From Micropterix aruncella (taxonomy: Eukaryota > Arthropoda > Insecta > Lepidoptera > Micropterigidae), in the NCBI GenBank assembly GCA_944548615.1, contig OX155952.1:26786418-26850417 (forward strand): 64,000 nucleotides of DNA, read 5' to 3'. Shown here one piece after another: positions 49,571-61,971 of the stretch. Each line of letters starts with the position of its first letter. Positions within the stretch are counted from its first letter, which is position 1. The notes below the pieces were generated by a model. It did not search any database. It was given only the letters and a program-made list of their open reading frames with translations, and was not told the origin of the DNA. Made by a program: the position numbers and the translations under genes.

Positions 49571-50820
49571 TGTATTAAACAGTAGAAACAATATTGAATC
49601 AGGGGATACAAATTTCAAAAAAATATATAACCTAATTTTAGGGGATAAAAATGTCAATAAAACTATATAAGTGTGGGATTGTGATAACTAATTCAAAGTT
49701 ATATATATTATAGATCCAATGAAGCGGAGTCAGGGTATGTGCAGGTGGGCGTGATGAAATAAGAAGGTGTTAGTGAGGATGAAGAGTACGTGTGAGTTTG
49801 TTATAATTTATCATATATTGTTTATGCGTAAATGTGTCTACCTACGCGTAGAGGAGACTGGGTCAGTTGATACATATTTCACTTTACTGCGTTTTACAAT
49901 TAAACTATGAAAGTTAAATAAAATGCCTTTATGCCACCAACTTGAGAATTTCTGAAGCTATAAACACTACCATATAAATATCGGTATGTGGGTCATTCCG
50001 TCTTTCGTGCAAAACAGGCGATTCCGCGGATCAAATTTTTTTTTCATGAATTTCAGATTTATTGATATTTAATATAATTAAGACCTCCTAGTAAAGACAT
50101 TTATGTGGGAGGCACTACATAGTGTACTTTACTAATAAATGGGTGGAGCGTAATGACGATCGGGATGGTAATGAAATTTGCCAAGAAGGTGGGATGTATG
50201 GAATCAGTTGGGAATGGCTTTGCGATCGAAATCAATTGCAGTATTTAAGGACCACTTTAAAAGTTTATTATTAAAGGAAGATATTTAGATGTCATGATTT
50301 GATTTTATTTTAAAATAACTATTTGCTAATTGGATTATTACTATTGTCTTCGTTTATTTATTAATTTGTAACGTGATTATATGATGTTAAATATTTTGAT
50401 TTTGATTATTTTTGATTTATTATAAGTAGATTTTTAAATTTATGTAATTACGTTAATTTCTTTTAATATCATTTGATGTTAAATATTTTGATTTTGATTA
50501 TTTCGATTTGTGTATTTATTTGATTATGATTATTTGGATTTTTTATTTTAAGATTTATTTGATTTGGTTATTTTATTTTAAAATCATATATGTACCAATA
50601 ATCAATAGGTGTGTCCTGAAAACCAGGATAAGAGATATCCTGAGGATACCCCTAATTTGCAGCGTTTGTAGTTTTATTTCATAGTCTTTGTCTATTTACA
50701 GTTTTAATTTTTAATCTGTGTGTTCTTGTTTTTTTGTATATGTTTTTTATAACAACAGCTGCAAATATTTTTTTTTTTCAATTTCAATCGATGAAGGTTT
50801 TAATGTTTGTGAGTTATTGA
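49571..50820. other. AT-rich spacer
   Basis: Low-complexity ATTTTGATT repeats around 50380-50580. No gene recognised. Confidence 0.45.
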
Positions 50821-50835
50821 CTAATATAGCGGTTA

Positions 50836-50890
50836 GTTGAATTCGTCTCAAACGACACCATAGCGGAATCGTTTGAGACGACTATTCAAC
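50836..50890. repeat. 55-nt hairpin, 20-bp stem
   Basis: GTTGAATTCGTCTCAAACGA pairs with the right arm TCGTTTGAGACG...ATTCAAC with one 2-nt bulge and a 13-nt loop. Size is close to that of a small pre-miRNA, but an isolated genomic hairpin is not proof of an RNA gene. Confidence 0.75.
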
Positions 50891-51059
50891 AGTTAAAAAC
50901 ATTACTAACATTAATAATATATTCGTTTGTAAGAAAAATAAATTAATAAATTACTCATATTATATGCCATAATACTTTAAGTGACTTAGGCTGTTTTAGT
51001 GCTCGACTGACGGTCAGCGCTGACGATCGGTCGCGTGTATAATGTATATTTGTATATCG

Positions 51060-51670
51060 CGCCTAAAATGTATATTTGTGGTTTGTCGACTACAACGGGC
51101 GAACTCGTCACCCCAGGAACTTTTAACGATAATGATCGTTCTATCTCCCGTGAGGTGAGGTGACTTTGTGGACGATACATATCTACCGTCCAGCAAAGAC
51201 ATCGAACCCGCCAGAGACCAACGGCGAGGCACTAGGAAGGCAACCCAGTGGGGCCATCTTGCCGCCTGGCTACCAGTTTCCACCAGATTTCTCCGGCCTC
51301 CCGACTGGTTGCGGGTTCAAGGTCGCTTGCGCGGTCCTCTCCCTTACGTAGCGGCGATTCCGTGTTTACGGATTCTATGGCGGACCAAGCCATCCTTTGC
51401 CCGGCTCTTAACCCGGTATCGGGTAGCCGACTGGTCGTTTCCAGAATTCCCCGGATGCACAGTTGATTGGCTGACGCCGCACGGTGCGCAAGCCGTCTAG
51501 AAGCGCCTGAAGGTTGTTGATTCCTAGGGAAAACTGGCCTGCAGGCCAGAGTCCTATCCGGGCTCGCACTTTTACGTGGAGGCTGCCGGACGGGTGTTGA
51601 CCCGTGAGTGGCCGAACCTACACACATGGGTCTTAATAGCCTAACCGCAACAGGGCTCATTAGCCTCCAA
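51060..51670 (-). repeat. R2 repeat, copy 8 (long)
   Basis: Inverted. It shows AGGCACTAGGAAGGCAACCC, GCGCGGTCCTCTCCCTTACG, GGCTGACGCCGCACGGTGCG and GGACGGGTGTTGACCCGTGA. On the minus strand a 142-codon frame stays open through most of it. Confidence 0.75.
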
Positions 51671-51679
51671 AATGTATAT

Positions 51680-52590
51680 ATGCGTCAATCGACCAACAAT
51701 ATCAGCTAAGCACTGAAACTGGCCATGCATTTAATAGTTTACCACAAACGACCGTCGACTCAGGGCCGACCTGTAGTCAGGCATATATAGACAATAGATT
51801 TCTTTAATTTTAAACTAACGTGAGAAGGCCTCGGTAGTCTGTCACTCGTCAAACCTGGTGATCGATCCCGCGAGATATACATCTGAATCCAATCATCCCA
51901 GTAGTAAACCACCACACTCGACGAATAAAACCACAAGACAGCCGATAAAAAGGAGGAAACAGATTATACAGACCTGAAACCCGATCGACCTCACTTTGTC
52001 TATCGGAAAATAGGTGGGTAATATTGTGTTACCGCCATACCATCGCCGCGCCATTATTCTCCGAAGCAGGGAATGGGAATCGATTGCGGTTGAAAAAGCA
52101 ATGCGATGCCGCAATCCAAGGAAGCGTACGCTGGTGGTAAACGCTTCAACGACCCCAATAATCGCCGGGGGGCACAGACAGGTCGATTCTTCACAACATT
52201 CAACGAGGCAATCTCATTATTCTATCCGCAATAATATTCAGAAAGCGTATTTCAAACAAGTGATCCATCGTTTAGACTTGAGAGCAAAATCATCGCTAAG
52301 AGTCTAGGTATGGCAACCAACAACCGTCTTGGCATCATCGATTCAAGGTTCATCATTAGTAGTATATCTCATCCTATATAGTAGGTATATAGTAGTATCA
52401 TCATTTGTCTCTGTGTAATATTTTCGTTTCATTAATTTTTCATTCACTCATTCTTCATTTATTTCAAAAAATCTTAACAGATATATGTAGAAACTTAAAA
52501 CTAGGCATTGATCATCATACCGGTAGACCAGAATATTCGCGGTGCAATAATTATTACCAGAGTTTTTAATTCAGTGGGCAAACCGCTAAG
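51680..52590. other. Single-copy region without recognised gene
   Basis: Balanced composition at 51700-52320, including a 97-codon + frame at 52014 without motifs. It may be regulatory or an unknown element. Confidence 0.3.
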
Positions 52591-52595
52591 AATAT

Positions 52596-52805
52596 ATAAA
52601 TAGAATGGAAAACGAATTTACCGCGTGAAATTTATAGCAACCGACGTTTCGGTGTCGTTGCAGCCGTCGTTGTCCAGGGTAGACTGTCTACCCTGGACAA
52701 CGGCGGCTGCAACGTCACCGAAACGTCGGGTGCTGCAAATTTCACGCGGTAAATTCGTTCTCTATCCTATTTATAATGTCAAACAACCGCTATAGTCTTC
52801 GATTT
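52596..52805. repeat. Penelope-like palindromic repeat, copy 4 (complete)
   Basis: The best-preserved palindrome in the window, centred near 52685 (GTAGACTGTCTACC). It carries GACAACGGCGGCTGCAACGT, CACCGAAACGTCGGGTGC, TTCACGCGGTAAATTCG and CGCTATAGTCTTCGATT. Confidence 0.8.
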
Positions 52806-53038
52806 GATAAAACCGTTAAGAAGTTTAATACCGATGTATTTCGGGCATCGTCTACTATCGACGTTTTACGGTCTAGTCGTAATATCAGTCATGCTGCGTT
52901 TCATGGTCGTGCGCTTGTCATTCAATTTAGGCCTTTGGATTTTCAAACGAATCTAATACGAATGAATATATAAATATGTATTTATTGCAGCAAAATCACG
53001 AAGTTATTTTAGCACTCGTCTGATTTAATTAGTAAGTT

Positions 53039-53990
53039 TATTTATTTATTTATTTATTTATTATAAAAGGTACACAAACAATACTCTAATATTACATGGC
53101 TATCGCTAACATTTTTACTTTGTTTCTAATTAGGGTATAATATTATATGCGTACTCCGCATGCTTAATTTATAATTGCGTATGTGCCGTATCTCATGATT
53201 TACAAAATTATCAAAATTATCAAAAATTATCAGTACAAAAATTAATATTCTTAAAAATTATCAAAACAAAAATTAAAAATTTTAGGAATAAGTTTACAGT
53301 GAATTCTGAAAAACAATTAAACAATGAAATGGTAAAAAATAGATCAAATATTGTCTGGAATAAAATAATAAAAACATAAAAATTATCAAAACAAAAATTA
53401 AAAATTTTAGAAATAAGTTTAGTGAATTCTGAAAAACAGTTAAACAATTAAATGGTAAAAAAAAAATAGATCGAATAATGTCTGGAATAAAATAATAAAA
53501 ACATACGGTAAATTATCAATTTGTTTCATAATACGTTATTTATAATGGACTTAACTACTAATGGTCCCAGGTTGAAGAAATCAATGTTATCGGTTATAGT
53601 GTTGTATAACCGGCATGTACGTGAGATAGGATTGTGGAAAGATTGATTCGTCTGCGAAGTGGGAAGGTGAAATGTTAAGTGCTGCCTCAGTCGCCTGGAT
53701 GGTACGTTGAAATTTAACGCTTCTAATAAATCTGGTGAGTCTATCCCGCCGTTAAGAAGTTTATGCAGAAACATTAGACTTCCGCACTCTCTCCTCTTTC
53801 TAAGAGTAAAAATCTTAAAATAATTTAAACGCTCTTCATAAGAGTAGAGAGTGCGTGATAGGCCGGTTTTATAGGTTACCATACGCAAGGTACTATTATT
53901 ATCACTCTGTGATATTCTTTAGAAACTATCTTCGCAGGATATCAAGTATTGGATATTCGACAACTTTAGCAAAGCAATACTCTTTGATTT
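53039..53990 (-). mobile_element. 5'-truncated non-LTR retrotransposon, minus-strand copy
   Basis: The coding end 53526-53888 (minus) contains RKRRECGSLMFLHKLLNGGI, LLEALNFNVPSRRLRQHL and NPISRTCRLYNT, the C-terminal part downstream of the reverse transcriptase in CR1/Jockey-like elements. A 3' UTR with a repeated AAAATTATCAAAACAAAAATT block and a (TTTA)n tail at 53039-53062 follow. The 5' part of the element is absent or degraded beyond 53990. Confidence 0.7.
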
Positions 53991-54099
53991 TAAAGAACGT
54001 TGTCAAAGGCAAGAGAACGCGACACGTACTCTGCACGAGACGTTCGCTAGTCGAACGAGCGAACTAATACTACTATGCAGACTGATTTTGGCCAAAGAT

Positions 54100-54870
54100 A
54101 CTCGTATGTTTCTTTTATTTTCAAAAAATATTTAATAATTTTAAACGATGATATAAAAGCACCATAAAAGACGGAAAACCGTAAGAACCTCACAAAAATA
54201 ATATACTGAACTTGACAAACATAATATAATATAGCGATGTGGTTATAATAGTGATTTATATTTTTTTTTTAAGATTTTAAGATAGCCCTAAGGTCTGATT
54301 CAAGAAGTTATTGTTTGATTTTTATTTTATCGAGTTATATTAGAGAGGCTATTAGTTTTCTAGTCCAGGCAATTAGGTTTATGTCCTCGGTTCAAAGAAA
54401 TATACCTATGTAGAATAATGCATGTAGATTAGTTTATATCGTGTATAGTTTTTGATATAAAAAATAGATTAAATTATATTAAATATTGACGTATTTAAAT
54501 TACTTCAAAAACTGTTAGCTAGCCGGCTTAGAGCAAACCATTTGGTTAAGTTTTGTTAGCAGCAGTGCCAGTGCTGTTTGACAGTTCGGGGAGCCAGGGT
54601 AACTGCCTCGACCTTAACGTGCTACTCACAAGCACGACTCTCATTGGTTCGCTCGTTTAGCGTCAGCCTTAGATACTTAAGAGCTATGAGCCCACACTGA
54701 AGCGCAATATTCTGTCATACTAGAAACTAATGCCATGACGGATGTTTTGAGGTCACTGCACAGTCCCAGAAGGAAGCTGGAGGAAAGACTATAAGGTACC
54801 AGCAACAAAGGCGAAGCCTGCGCTTGTTTTTTTCCTAATGCTGCTATTTATAATGTCTTTTCTTGATTTA
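54100..54870. other. Spacer between inverted non-LTR copies
   Basis: AT-rich to 54530, then balanced sequence to 54830 with no gene recognised. Confidence 0.4.
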
Positions 54871-54879
54871 TCTTCATCT

Positions 54880-55282
54880 TCTTAGCGTATGCTAACCTAT
54901 AAAACCGAAGTAACGTTTGAAGAGCGTTTAAAATACTTTAAGATTTTTTACGCTTAATAAAAGGAGAGATTGCAGAAGCCTAATGTTTCTGCACAAATAG
55001 GCTCACCAGCTTTATTAGGTGCGTTAAATTTCAACGTACCATCCAGGCGACTGTGGAAGCACTTAACATTTCACATTACCATTTGGCAGACAAATCAATC
55101 TTTCCACAATCCTACCTCACGTGCATGCCGGTTATACCAAACCTTCACCAATAATATTAATTATTTCAACCTGAAATTAATTATTTCAGTCTGAAATTAA
55201 TTATTTCAACAATTAAATCAATTTTATAGTCGAAATTACGAGACACAGATTTATAATTTACCGTATGATTTATTTTTTTTAA
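54880..55282 (+). mobile_element. Non-LTR retrotransposon, plus-strand copy (front part)
   Basis: Translation gives LNFNVPSRRLWKHLTFH and NPTSRACRLYQTFTNNIN, matching the 53526-53888 copy. The frame is broken before GSPALLGAL. The piggyBac element starts at 55283, and similar 3' UTR sequence (GTGCGGAGTG...TACTCTAATAAGAAA) reappears at about 57785-57835, so the copy seems to be split. Confidence 0.6.
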
Positions 55283-57494
55283 CCCGTAAATGCTCAAGTT
55301 TTTTTTTTTGACAAACCAGCAGTTTTTTTGTATTATTATAGGCCAAAACATCAACAAGAAATGTGTTTTATAAAAATTGTTGATGATGAATGCAGGATTT
55401 TGGAAATTTTGACTGCCCCATTTTTGGGGCGCTAAGCACGGCCCGCCACGCGAAATATACTTTCCGAGTTTGTTCTGTTCTGGTTATACTAGAGGGTTAG
55501 GTAAATAATTTTACTCATTTGCAGAATTTTATTCAACATTTATATATTTACTCTTTACTTGACAACATAAAACATATTACAATGAACATAAAAAATGTCA
55601 TTTTATAAATGAAAAGTTTCAAAACAGTTCGAATGGCAACCGACATTACATTTTCGACATTGTTTTGTAGTATTTATATGGAATTGGCCACAACGTATCT
55701 GAGTATCGCTGGAAATAATAATGTGATCAACCCCATCCAGACGAACCTCATCTGGAATCCTCCTTTTTCGTGGAGCTGGCTTTAGTGGGTGGCCTATGGA
55801 GCAAACCGATGCATACTTTCGCAGATACGTTGTGACCACTGTCCCGATGAAAGTTAAAAAATCAAGATGAGCCTTTTCTTGCCCAGCTGGTGAAAGTCTG
55901 TACAACTGAAATGCGTTGTTCATCGATGCATTCAAAGACCACATCAAACGTTGCCAGTACCATTTTTTTTATTGATGCTGATACGATAGCAGCCTATATT
56001 TTGATCTAGGCGATCAACCCCGCCCATGTATTTATTGTACATCTATACACAGACAGGCTGTTGAATAGACACTTTCTTCTTTTCGCTGCTTGACCAACGC
56101 TGAGCAGATTCCATGGGTGTAACACCTTCACAAGTTGATGCCGCGGTAAATACACTGTTATCATTGTAGCGAATCAGTCACGCCTGATTTTTCATGTGTA
56201 AGTTGATGGTAGCTACCGCTTTTGTCTTTTATCATTATTGGCACTGCCCTCAACGGTGCATTTCCTACTCGATTGGCTCGAATTGTACCAGTCCCTTGAT
56301 GGCCAGATTCCTTCAAAGCTGTAAGCAATCTATAAGACGTAAAAAAAATATTGATGTAAACGTGCACTTTAAAACCTACAGGTAATTCGGCAACCAAGGT
56401 CGTAACAACAGATCCTCCAACACCTAGATCAGGATTAGTATTGCCTGTGCTAGCCCCTTGATAAGGTATGCTTTGCATAAGGTATCCCAGGCGTGTAGCC
56501 ATACACCAACATTTGAATCCGAAACGTATCGACTTGCCATGAATGTGCTGTGTTGTACTATGATGTCCATAATATGGTATCATCGATTCGTCATGCAACT
56601 TCACTGTACTGAGGCCAATAATTCAACCATTTTTGGTTCAGTTTATACCATAAAGGTTCCACTTCAGTGAACTTACCTTCAACGTCTAATGCTGCGTTAT
56701 CATATACATGCATAAATCGAAGTATTTGTTCAAATCTTTACCGTGATATGGCATTAGCTACGCCAGGATGGTAAGTGTCAATTCCGGTATCCCAGTACAT
56801 ACGATTTCTAGCCTGAACGTTATAACCACGCAGCAAAAATATTGCAAGTAGAGGGCGGATCTCTTCTTTTGTAACGCCAAGCCCTTTTCCTTCAAAAATA
56901 GCATACTTATTCGAATTTTCAACAAACAAATAAATAATTTCTTCGTTGTAGAATAATTCAAACCATGCCACAGGTTTGAATAAATATAACATGTAAGGTA
57001 TAAATATAACATGTATTACAATAAAGTAAGCATAACATAACATAACATGTTATAAACACTGTAAATAAGTCAAGAAGCCTAATACATGAAGTTTGAAATT
57101 GACATGGAAGCTCGTGCTCACCGCCCCAATAATGGGGCGTTGCAAATAATAGCTCGATAAATCTATGCTTCAAAGATCTATTGATTTTAATTATGAAAAA
57201 CACATTGATAATAAATAAAACAATAAAATAAACCACCTTACATAGATCTACTAATAAATTATTTGATAAAAATTTACGATTTATTGCGCGACATCATAAC
57301 TTTCAATAATTACACTTTTTATCTATTGAAATGACCTATGAAATGTTGCCAAGTCCTCTTTTTTTTTGTAACGTGTGTTGCCCGTATTGTAAATAAGCGA
57401 TATAATTGTTTTTAAAAATAAATAAATGATTTTTGAATACCAAAAACGGTAAAATATGAAACGTTTTAAAATTGGGGCAGTGAGCACATACGGG
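55283..57494 (-). mobile_element. piggyBac-like element with inactivated transposase
   Basis: Terminal repeats CCCGTAAATGCTCA (55283-55296) and TGAGCACATACGGG (57481-57494) are inverted. TTAA precedes the left end (55279-55282) and follows the right end after two extra bases (57497-57500). Minus-strand transposase pieces appear in order: PVAWFELFYNEEIIYLF and LGVTKEEIRPLLAIF; DESMIPYYGHHSTTQH (first catalytic Asp); VYINIFFTSYRLLTALKESG, where the second catalytic Asp is Asn; MGGVDRLDQN (third Asp present); LDASMNNAFQLYR-like region; and a C-terminal zinc-binding CRKCNVGCHSNC. Frameshifts and stops separate them. Length 2.2 kb is usual for the family. Confidence 0.88.
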
Positions 57495-58120
57495 TTTTAA
57501 AGACGTTTGATATTAAATACCATCAAATATATATTTATTATATTTTGATTCTTAAATTATTGTATATATAATTCTAATATTTATTTTAAATAATCTTTTT
57601 TTACTTCTTTTCCTTTAATTTAATGGCATACAAAATTATTATTTTAATTTTACTTAATTTTCTATCACTACAAATGATATCTTTTTTGTGTTTTTTCTTT
57701 TTTATACAATATTAATTGGTTACAATAATTTCAGCAATAATAGTTTTCATATTAATACTTTTTTATGAATCGTCAGTTATGTAGAGTGCGGAGTGTCTAC
57801 TCCGATATGATATGATATTATACTCTAATAAGAAATGATAGTTATGTAGAAATAAAAGTAATAATTTAAATATTTTTTAGAGTTTGATTGTTTGAAAAGT
57901 TTTAATGCACACACAATAGAGTACAATGTGGTAGGCCTATTGCCAAGTGGCAATATCTTCCGGCCATACCGCCAGGGTTATTATGATCAAAGGTTTATTT
58001 GGGCAAACGTTTACGTAGAGTATTGTTTGTGTTGTTTTGTGAGTATTGTGTTATTCTTAATAAATTAATAAAAATAAAAACTATTTGATTTGATCAGTAA
58101 TTTTAATCTCCCCTTATTAA
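57495..58120 (+). other. Right flank of piggyBac: non-LTR 3' UTR trace and AT-rich DNA
   Basis: 57785-57835 resembles inverted 53095-53165, consistent with the rear part of the interrupted non-LTR copy. The rest has no recognisable content. Confidence 0.4.
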
Positions 58121-58124
58121 TTAA

Positions 58125-58490
58125 TTGACTTTCCACTGCATCTATAAACCGACCCAATCTTCGGCAAAGGTCGTTTGCATTCGGCTGCATTCTCGGTTCG
58201 GGTCGAATGATCCGGTCGACAGGCGATCACAATCTAATTTGGCACGGATGTCTCGCGCGCGACATGCTCTTTTGTATCACCCGCGACGCGACGGAAACGA
58301 AGTTAACTAGTTTTCCGCCGGACGGCTCGATCGATACACCTTGTATACTTGGAATCGATCACCTCGCACCAATCGAATCGGTAGTATTTACGAGTACCTA
58401 CAACAAGAATGTTAAGTACATTTGGAATTCGTCCATGCGCTGTATGCCGCTAAGTTCGCCACATTTTAATGGGTCTCGTATAAAATGAGA
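58125..58490. promoter_or_regulatory. GC-rich single-copy block, candidate regulatory region
   Basis: A CpG-containing 350-bp stretch with many CGATC/GATCG words (CGATCACAATC, CTCGATCGATACACC, GGAATCGATCACC) in AT-rich surroundings. Open frames here lack motifs. Possible promoter or enhancer. Confidence 0.22.
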
Positions 58491-58669
58491 TGCTTTGTAA
58501 CGCAAATGAGGAGAGTAAAATGAGAATAGTTTCTCAGAAGAGAACACCGGTTAACAAATCTGACCACATTGATCAATAACTGACTAGAGTCTGCACCATA
58601 TTTCGTATCTTCTTGGAGTTTATTAATTTCAGACAGTGGCAAAGCTACGGTTTGTTTGTTTGTTTCTAC

Positions 58670-58923
58670 TCTTCATTGTGAAATCACAATGGGCGAGTTT
58701 ATTGTCATATGACAATCTCTTACAACAAACTTATGACGTGTTTATATGTATGTGTGCGTGTAACATGTGTGTGTCTTGTTATTGCATTCGATCGACAGAA
58801 TTAAAAATGCGATTCCGTGAATTTTATCCCAACGGAAAATGGTGACCCAGCCGAGAATCGAACCCGGGACCATACAATGTAAGATCATGCGACTTAACCA
58901 CTATGCTACCGGCCGTATGCGAG
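58670..58923 (-). mobile_element. tRNA-derived SINE, copy 2
   Basis: On the minus strand: box A in TAGCATAGTGGTTAAGTCGC, box B in CCCGGGTTCGATTCTCGG, then GGGATAAAATTCACGGAATC and CACACATGTTACACGCACAC. The similarity to copy 1 continues to about 58670. Confidence 0.8.
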
Positions 58924-58924
58924 G

Positions 58925-59445
58925 TGGTACTGTGCACCAAGGCTTACATTGCTAGGGGGTGCACAGTGCTTTTAGTTGATAGGCTAACTAAAATAATGGG
59001 AATATTTAACGATATCTTGATTATCCAAATAAATCTAAATTTTCTCAAAAACCTCACCTAGGCTAGTAGAACTATTTACAAAAACCCGAAAATCAAAAGA
59101 AAAAGTTAGGAAAAAATCATGTACAAAAAACAGTTTTGCTTTTAAGCTAAAACAACAAAAAAGGGAAAGAAAGTAAACCTAAGTTTACCAAAATGGTCAA
59201 ATTTTTGTTCAAACAGAAATCTCCAGAAATTGTTACTACTCCTGCAGTGCGTATACAGATATTGATAGCTTTGCAAATATCAAGGCACTATGAACATTGA
59301 GTAAAGATAGTATGCTTCGATTTTTATTGATTTTAATAAGCCCATGATTTTAATATGCCTATGATTGGTTCAACCATTTCTATTAGACATCACACATATT
59401 TTATCTCAATTCAATTCGTTTTGTTTTGATTTGAGGAGATGGGTG
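58925..59445. other. AT-rich spacer
   Basis: No gene recognised. A GTGCACAGTGCTTT/GTACTGTGCACC inverted pair lies near 58925-58975. Confidence 0.4.
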
Positions 59446-59730
59446 ATCAGGGCGGAGGAAGTCGTGAGGAAGGAGGTATCCTGATGGTTAATTCCAGACG
59501 GAGATATCCTTCCAAACTTGTAGTTAGGGGGCGAGGCTGCCAGCTATGTACCTTTCCCGCTCTTTCGCCGTGAGGCGTTGGTCTCTGACGGGCATGTTGG
59601 CATAGCTAGACAATAGAATTTTGTTGTCTCTAAGTCTTTTTATCTCATCCCACAGCTGAGAGAACGATCACATATTGTTATACCAGCCTGGGGTGACGAG
59701 TTCGCCCGTTGTAGTCGAGACCGCCCCACT
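59446..59730 (+). repeat. R2 repeat, copy 9 (partial)
   Basis: It shows AATTCCAGACGGAGATATCC, GGGGGCGAGGCTGCCAGC, TGAGGCGTTGGTCTCTGACG and GTGACGAGTTCGCCCGTTGT. ATGATTGGTTCAACCATT with flanking sequence occurs on both sides (about 59355 and 59740), suggesting a long target duplication or tandem duplication. Confidence 0.65.
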
Positions 59731-59879
59731 GCCCAACCAATGATTGGTTCAACCATTCTATTAGAAATCACACATTTTTAAACTCAATTCAATTTGTTTT
59801 GTTTTAAATTGAGGAGATGGGTGACGAGGGCCTAAGTTTCTCTTCGCCCCAGGGCCTTTGGTCACCTAGCTACGCCACT

Positions 59880-59990
59880 AATAATAATAATAATAATAAT
59901 GCTTTATTTAAGAGAAAGTAGTACAAAAATGATGTCTTAAAAACTACCCAACTAGGTTAATGCCCGTACTAGGGTAGATTCTTTTCTTTT
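59880..59990 (-). mobile_element. Non-LTR 3' end with (TAA)n tail
   Basis: (TAA)n at 59880-59901, then TGCTTTATTTAAGAGAAAG and CCAACTAGGTTAATGCCCGT, similar to 13450-13545. The coding part is absent. Confidence 0.4.
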
Positions 59991-59999
59991 GAATTAAGA

Positions 60000-60860
60000 T
60001 GCGCACGTAATTTTATACTGCAATTATAGAACTATGGTAATATTTTACTTGTTTATATAATATTTAACATTATACATATAATATTCTCATTTATATATAA
60101 ATATATACATTTACCTACTTGTATTATTTACATACTATTATTATTTACATACATTTGCATTTACGTACATGTATTTATTAGTAATATATAATTGATTAAT
60201 AATATAATATATAACTCATTTCAGAGTACTTTCCTTCCTTTCATAATTTGCTGCTATATCATAATTCCTGCTTCCTTTCATAATTTTCTGCATCGAATCA
60301 TTTTCTGCATAAAATTCATCGATCTGGCAACTTTGTCTAGTTAGGTGAGTTGAATTCAAAATCAGGGAGTTTTAAAATATTGCGTACAAAGCTGACCGTC
60401 AATAGACAATAATCGTACATTATATTTTAGAATATATGTTTTAATGCTTACGACGAGAATTTTTTAAGCTATAAGAGATTTTTTAGGCTTCACGAGAAGG
60501 AACTTTTTGATACTATTATTGTCAACATATAATTCATTTTTTCATATCCGTATGAAACAGAAAGAATATAGTATGAAAAAAACAGAAGAAAGTTTCTGTA
60601 GTAATTTAAAAATTCCTTTAGTTTACGTAGAATTATTAGCGAATATATTTGCTGGTGTAAATCTGAAAAATAACTTATATTATCATATCATATTAAAACC
60701 AGGCCTATATATCTTTCAAATAGTCGGTTATATTTACGATTTTTTATTGGTAGCCCGGAAATTCCCTGGGGAACGCTTTATTTTATTAAATGTCAGGTCT
60801 GGTTCACTCTGATCAACTCTGCATGTATGCATGCGAAATCTAGACTCTGAGACAAGACTA
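60000..60860. other. AT-rich spacer
   Basis: No gene recognised; the 101-codon frame at 60507 has no motif. A CTTCCTTTCATAATTT repeat occurs twice near 60230-60290. Confidence 0.4.
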
Positions 60861-61110
60861 TATCAATAAGTTGGAGGCTTTCAAAATGTGGACGTTGGGA
60901 AAAATGCTTAAGATCAAGTGGAACACCTACACAATCGATGTCGAGGGCTACAGCGAGCAGGTGCTATTACAGCCTTAGTGGACACCGGTCAGATGAAATG
61001 TCGATACCTTAGCAACATTCTCAGAAGTCAACGTATCTTGGAAGAAAAGATGGAGGACCAGCGGCAGAAGCACGCTGACGTAGATTGACGCAACATCTCA
61101 TGTTTACTCT
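60860..61110 (+). pseudogene. Endonuclease-reverse transcriptase C-terminal remnant
   Basis: LEAFKMWTLGKMLKIKWNTY matches the L-AFEMW--RRML-I-W signature downstream of the RT in a widespread insect non-LTR group. After a shift, CRYLSNILRS resembles the following LRYLGHI-R segment. Stops and frameshifts are present. Only the C-terminal third survives. Confidence 0.55.
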
Positions 61111-61970
61111 AGTCGAATTTTCAGAAAATCGAACTTTTAGAAGCAGAAGCAGAAGCAGGTCTTTTCCCCCTATTTCGACCCTGTTATTCAATATGGCGAC
61201 CAATATGGTGCTCAAAATCAGCGCTGTAAAGCCCCCTTTGACATAGGTAAGCTTCCAAAAAGTCTAGCTGGGTATTTTTGAACATGAGGAAATCAAAAAT
61301 GCACTGTAAAAATTAATTGTTATGTTTTTTAAGATAGAGGCCGAGATGGCGCCAGCATCCTAATACTGCTCTTTGACTTGAAACCGAGTGTGACTTTTCT
61401 CGATATATGTTTCAAAAATTAACTCCAAATCAACATTTGGAATAATCTTTTATACAAATCTATTCGAAAATGAAACAAACCTGCGACTTTCATGGCAACA
61501 AAAAATGTTACTGTGTGTATCTAGAAGAAGTTGTATATTATTGTTTGGTTTAGAAGCAGAAACAATTATCTATCTACCACAATATTGCAAATTTCTCTTT
61601 CCATACAAAAAATGCTCTAGATTGAATATAAAAAGACAAGCAAAACAGGAAGCGTACGCAGGCTGCCGCTCGGACGCCCGTGGTATCAGCTCTCGGTATT
61701 ACCATAACGGCGTGTTTACGGTATCAACTGGTACTTGGCGGTAATTGCAGGGTATCGATGCGATGGCGAGCACTCGCAAGACGTGGCTAGTAATTATGAT
61801 ACGGGTCTCAGTACAACAATGCAGAGGGCGCCCTGGTCTTATGATGCGTCCTCAGATTGCACAGCACAAATTGAAATTTTGAGCTGATCGAAAATGCAAT
61901 GCATGTAATATCGCTGGCAGCCTACAGTGCTAGCAGTTTATTTACATAATAAAGAAGGAACCCTCCTTAA
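61111..61970. other. Mixed spacer
   Basis: GC-balanced single-copy DNA at 61640-61830 (with CGGTATTACC/GGTATCAAC words), otherwise AT-rich. No gene recognised. Confidence 0.35.
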
Positions 61971-61971
61971 C

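Noticed and set aside
53220..53447. Phe/Ile-rich minus-strand frame
   Set aside because: It comes from the AAAATTATCAAAACAAAAATT low-complexity block of a non-LTR 3' UTR.
58636..58845. Open frame after an acceptor-like TTTCAG with a hydrophobic start, resembling a secreted-protein exon
   Set aside because: Most of the frame is the body of SINE copy 2: the same sequence, inverted, follows SINE copy 1 at 46600-46665. It also starts with GTG, not ATG.
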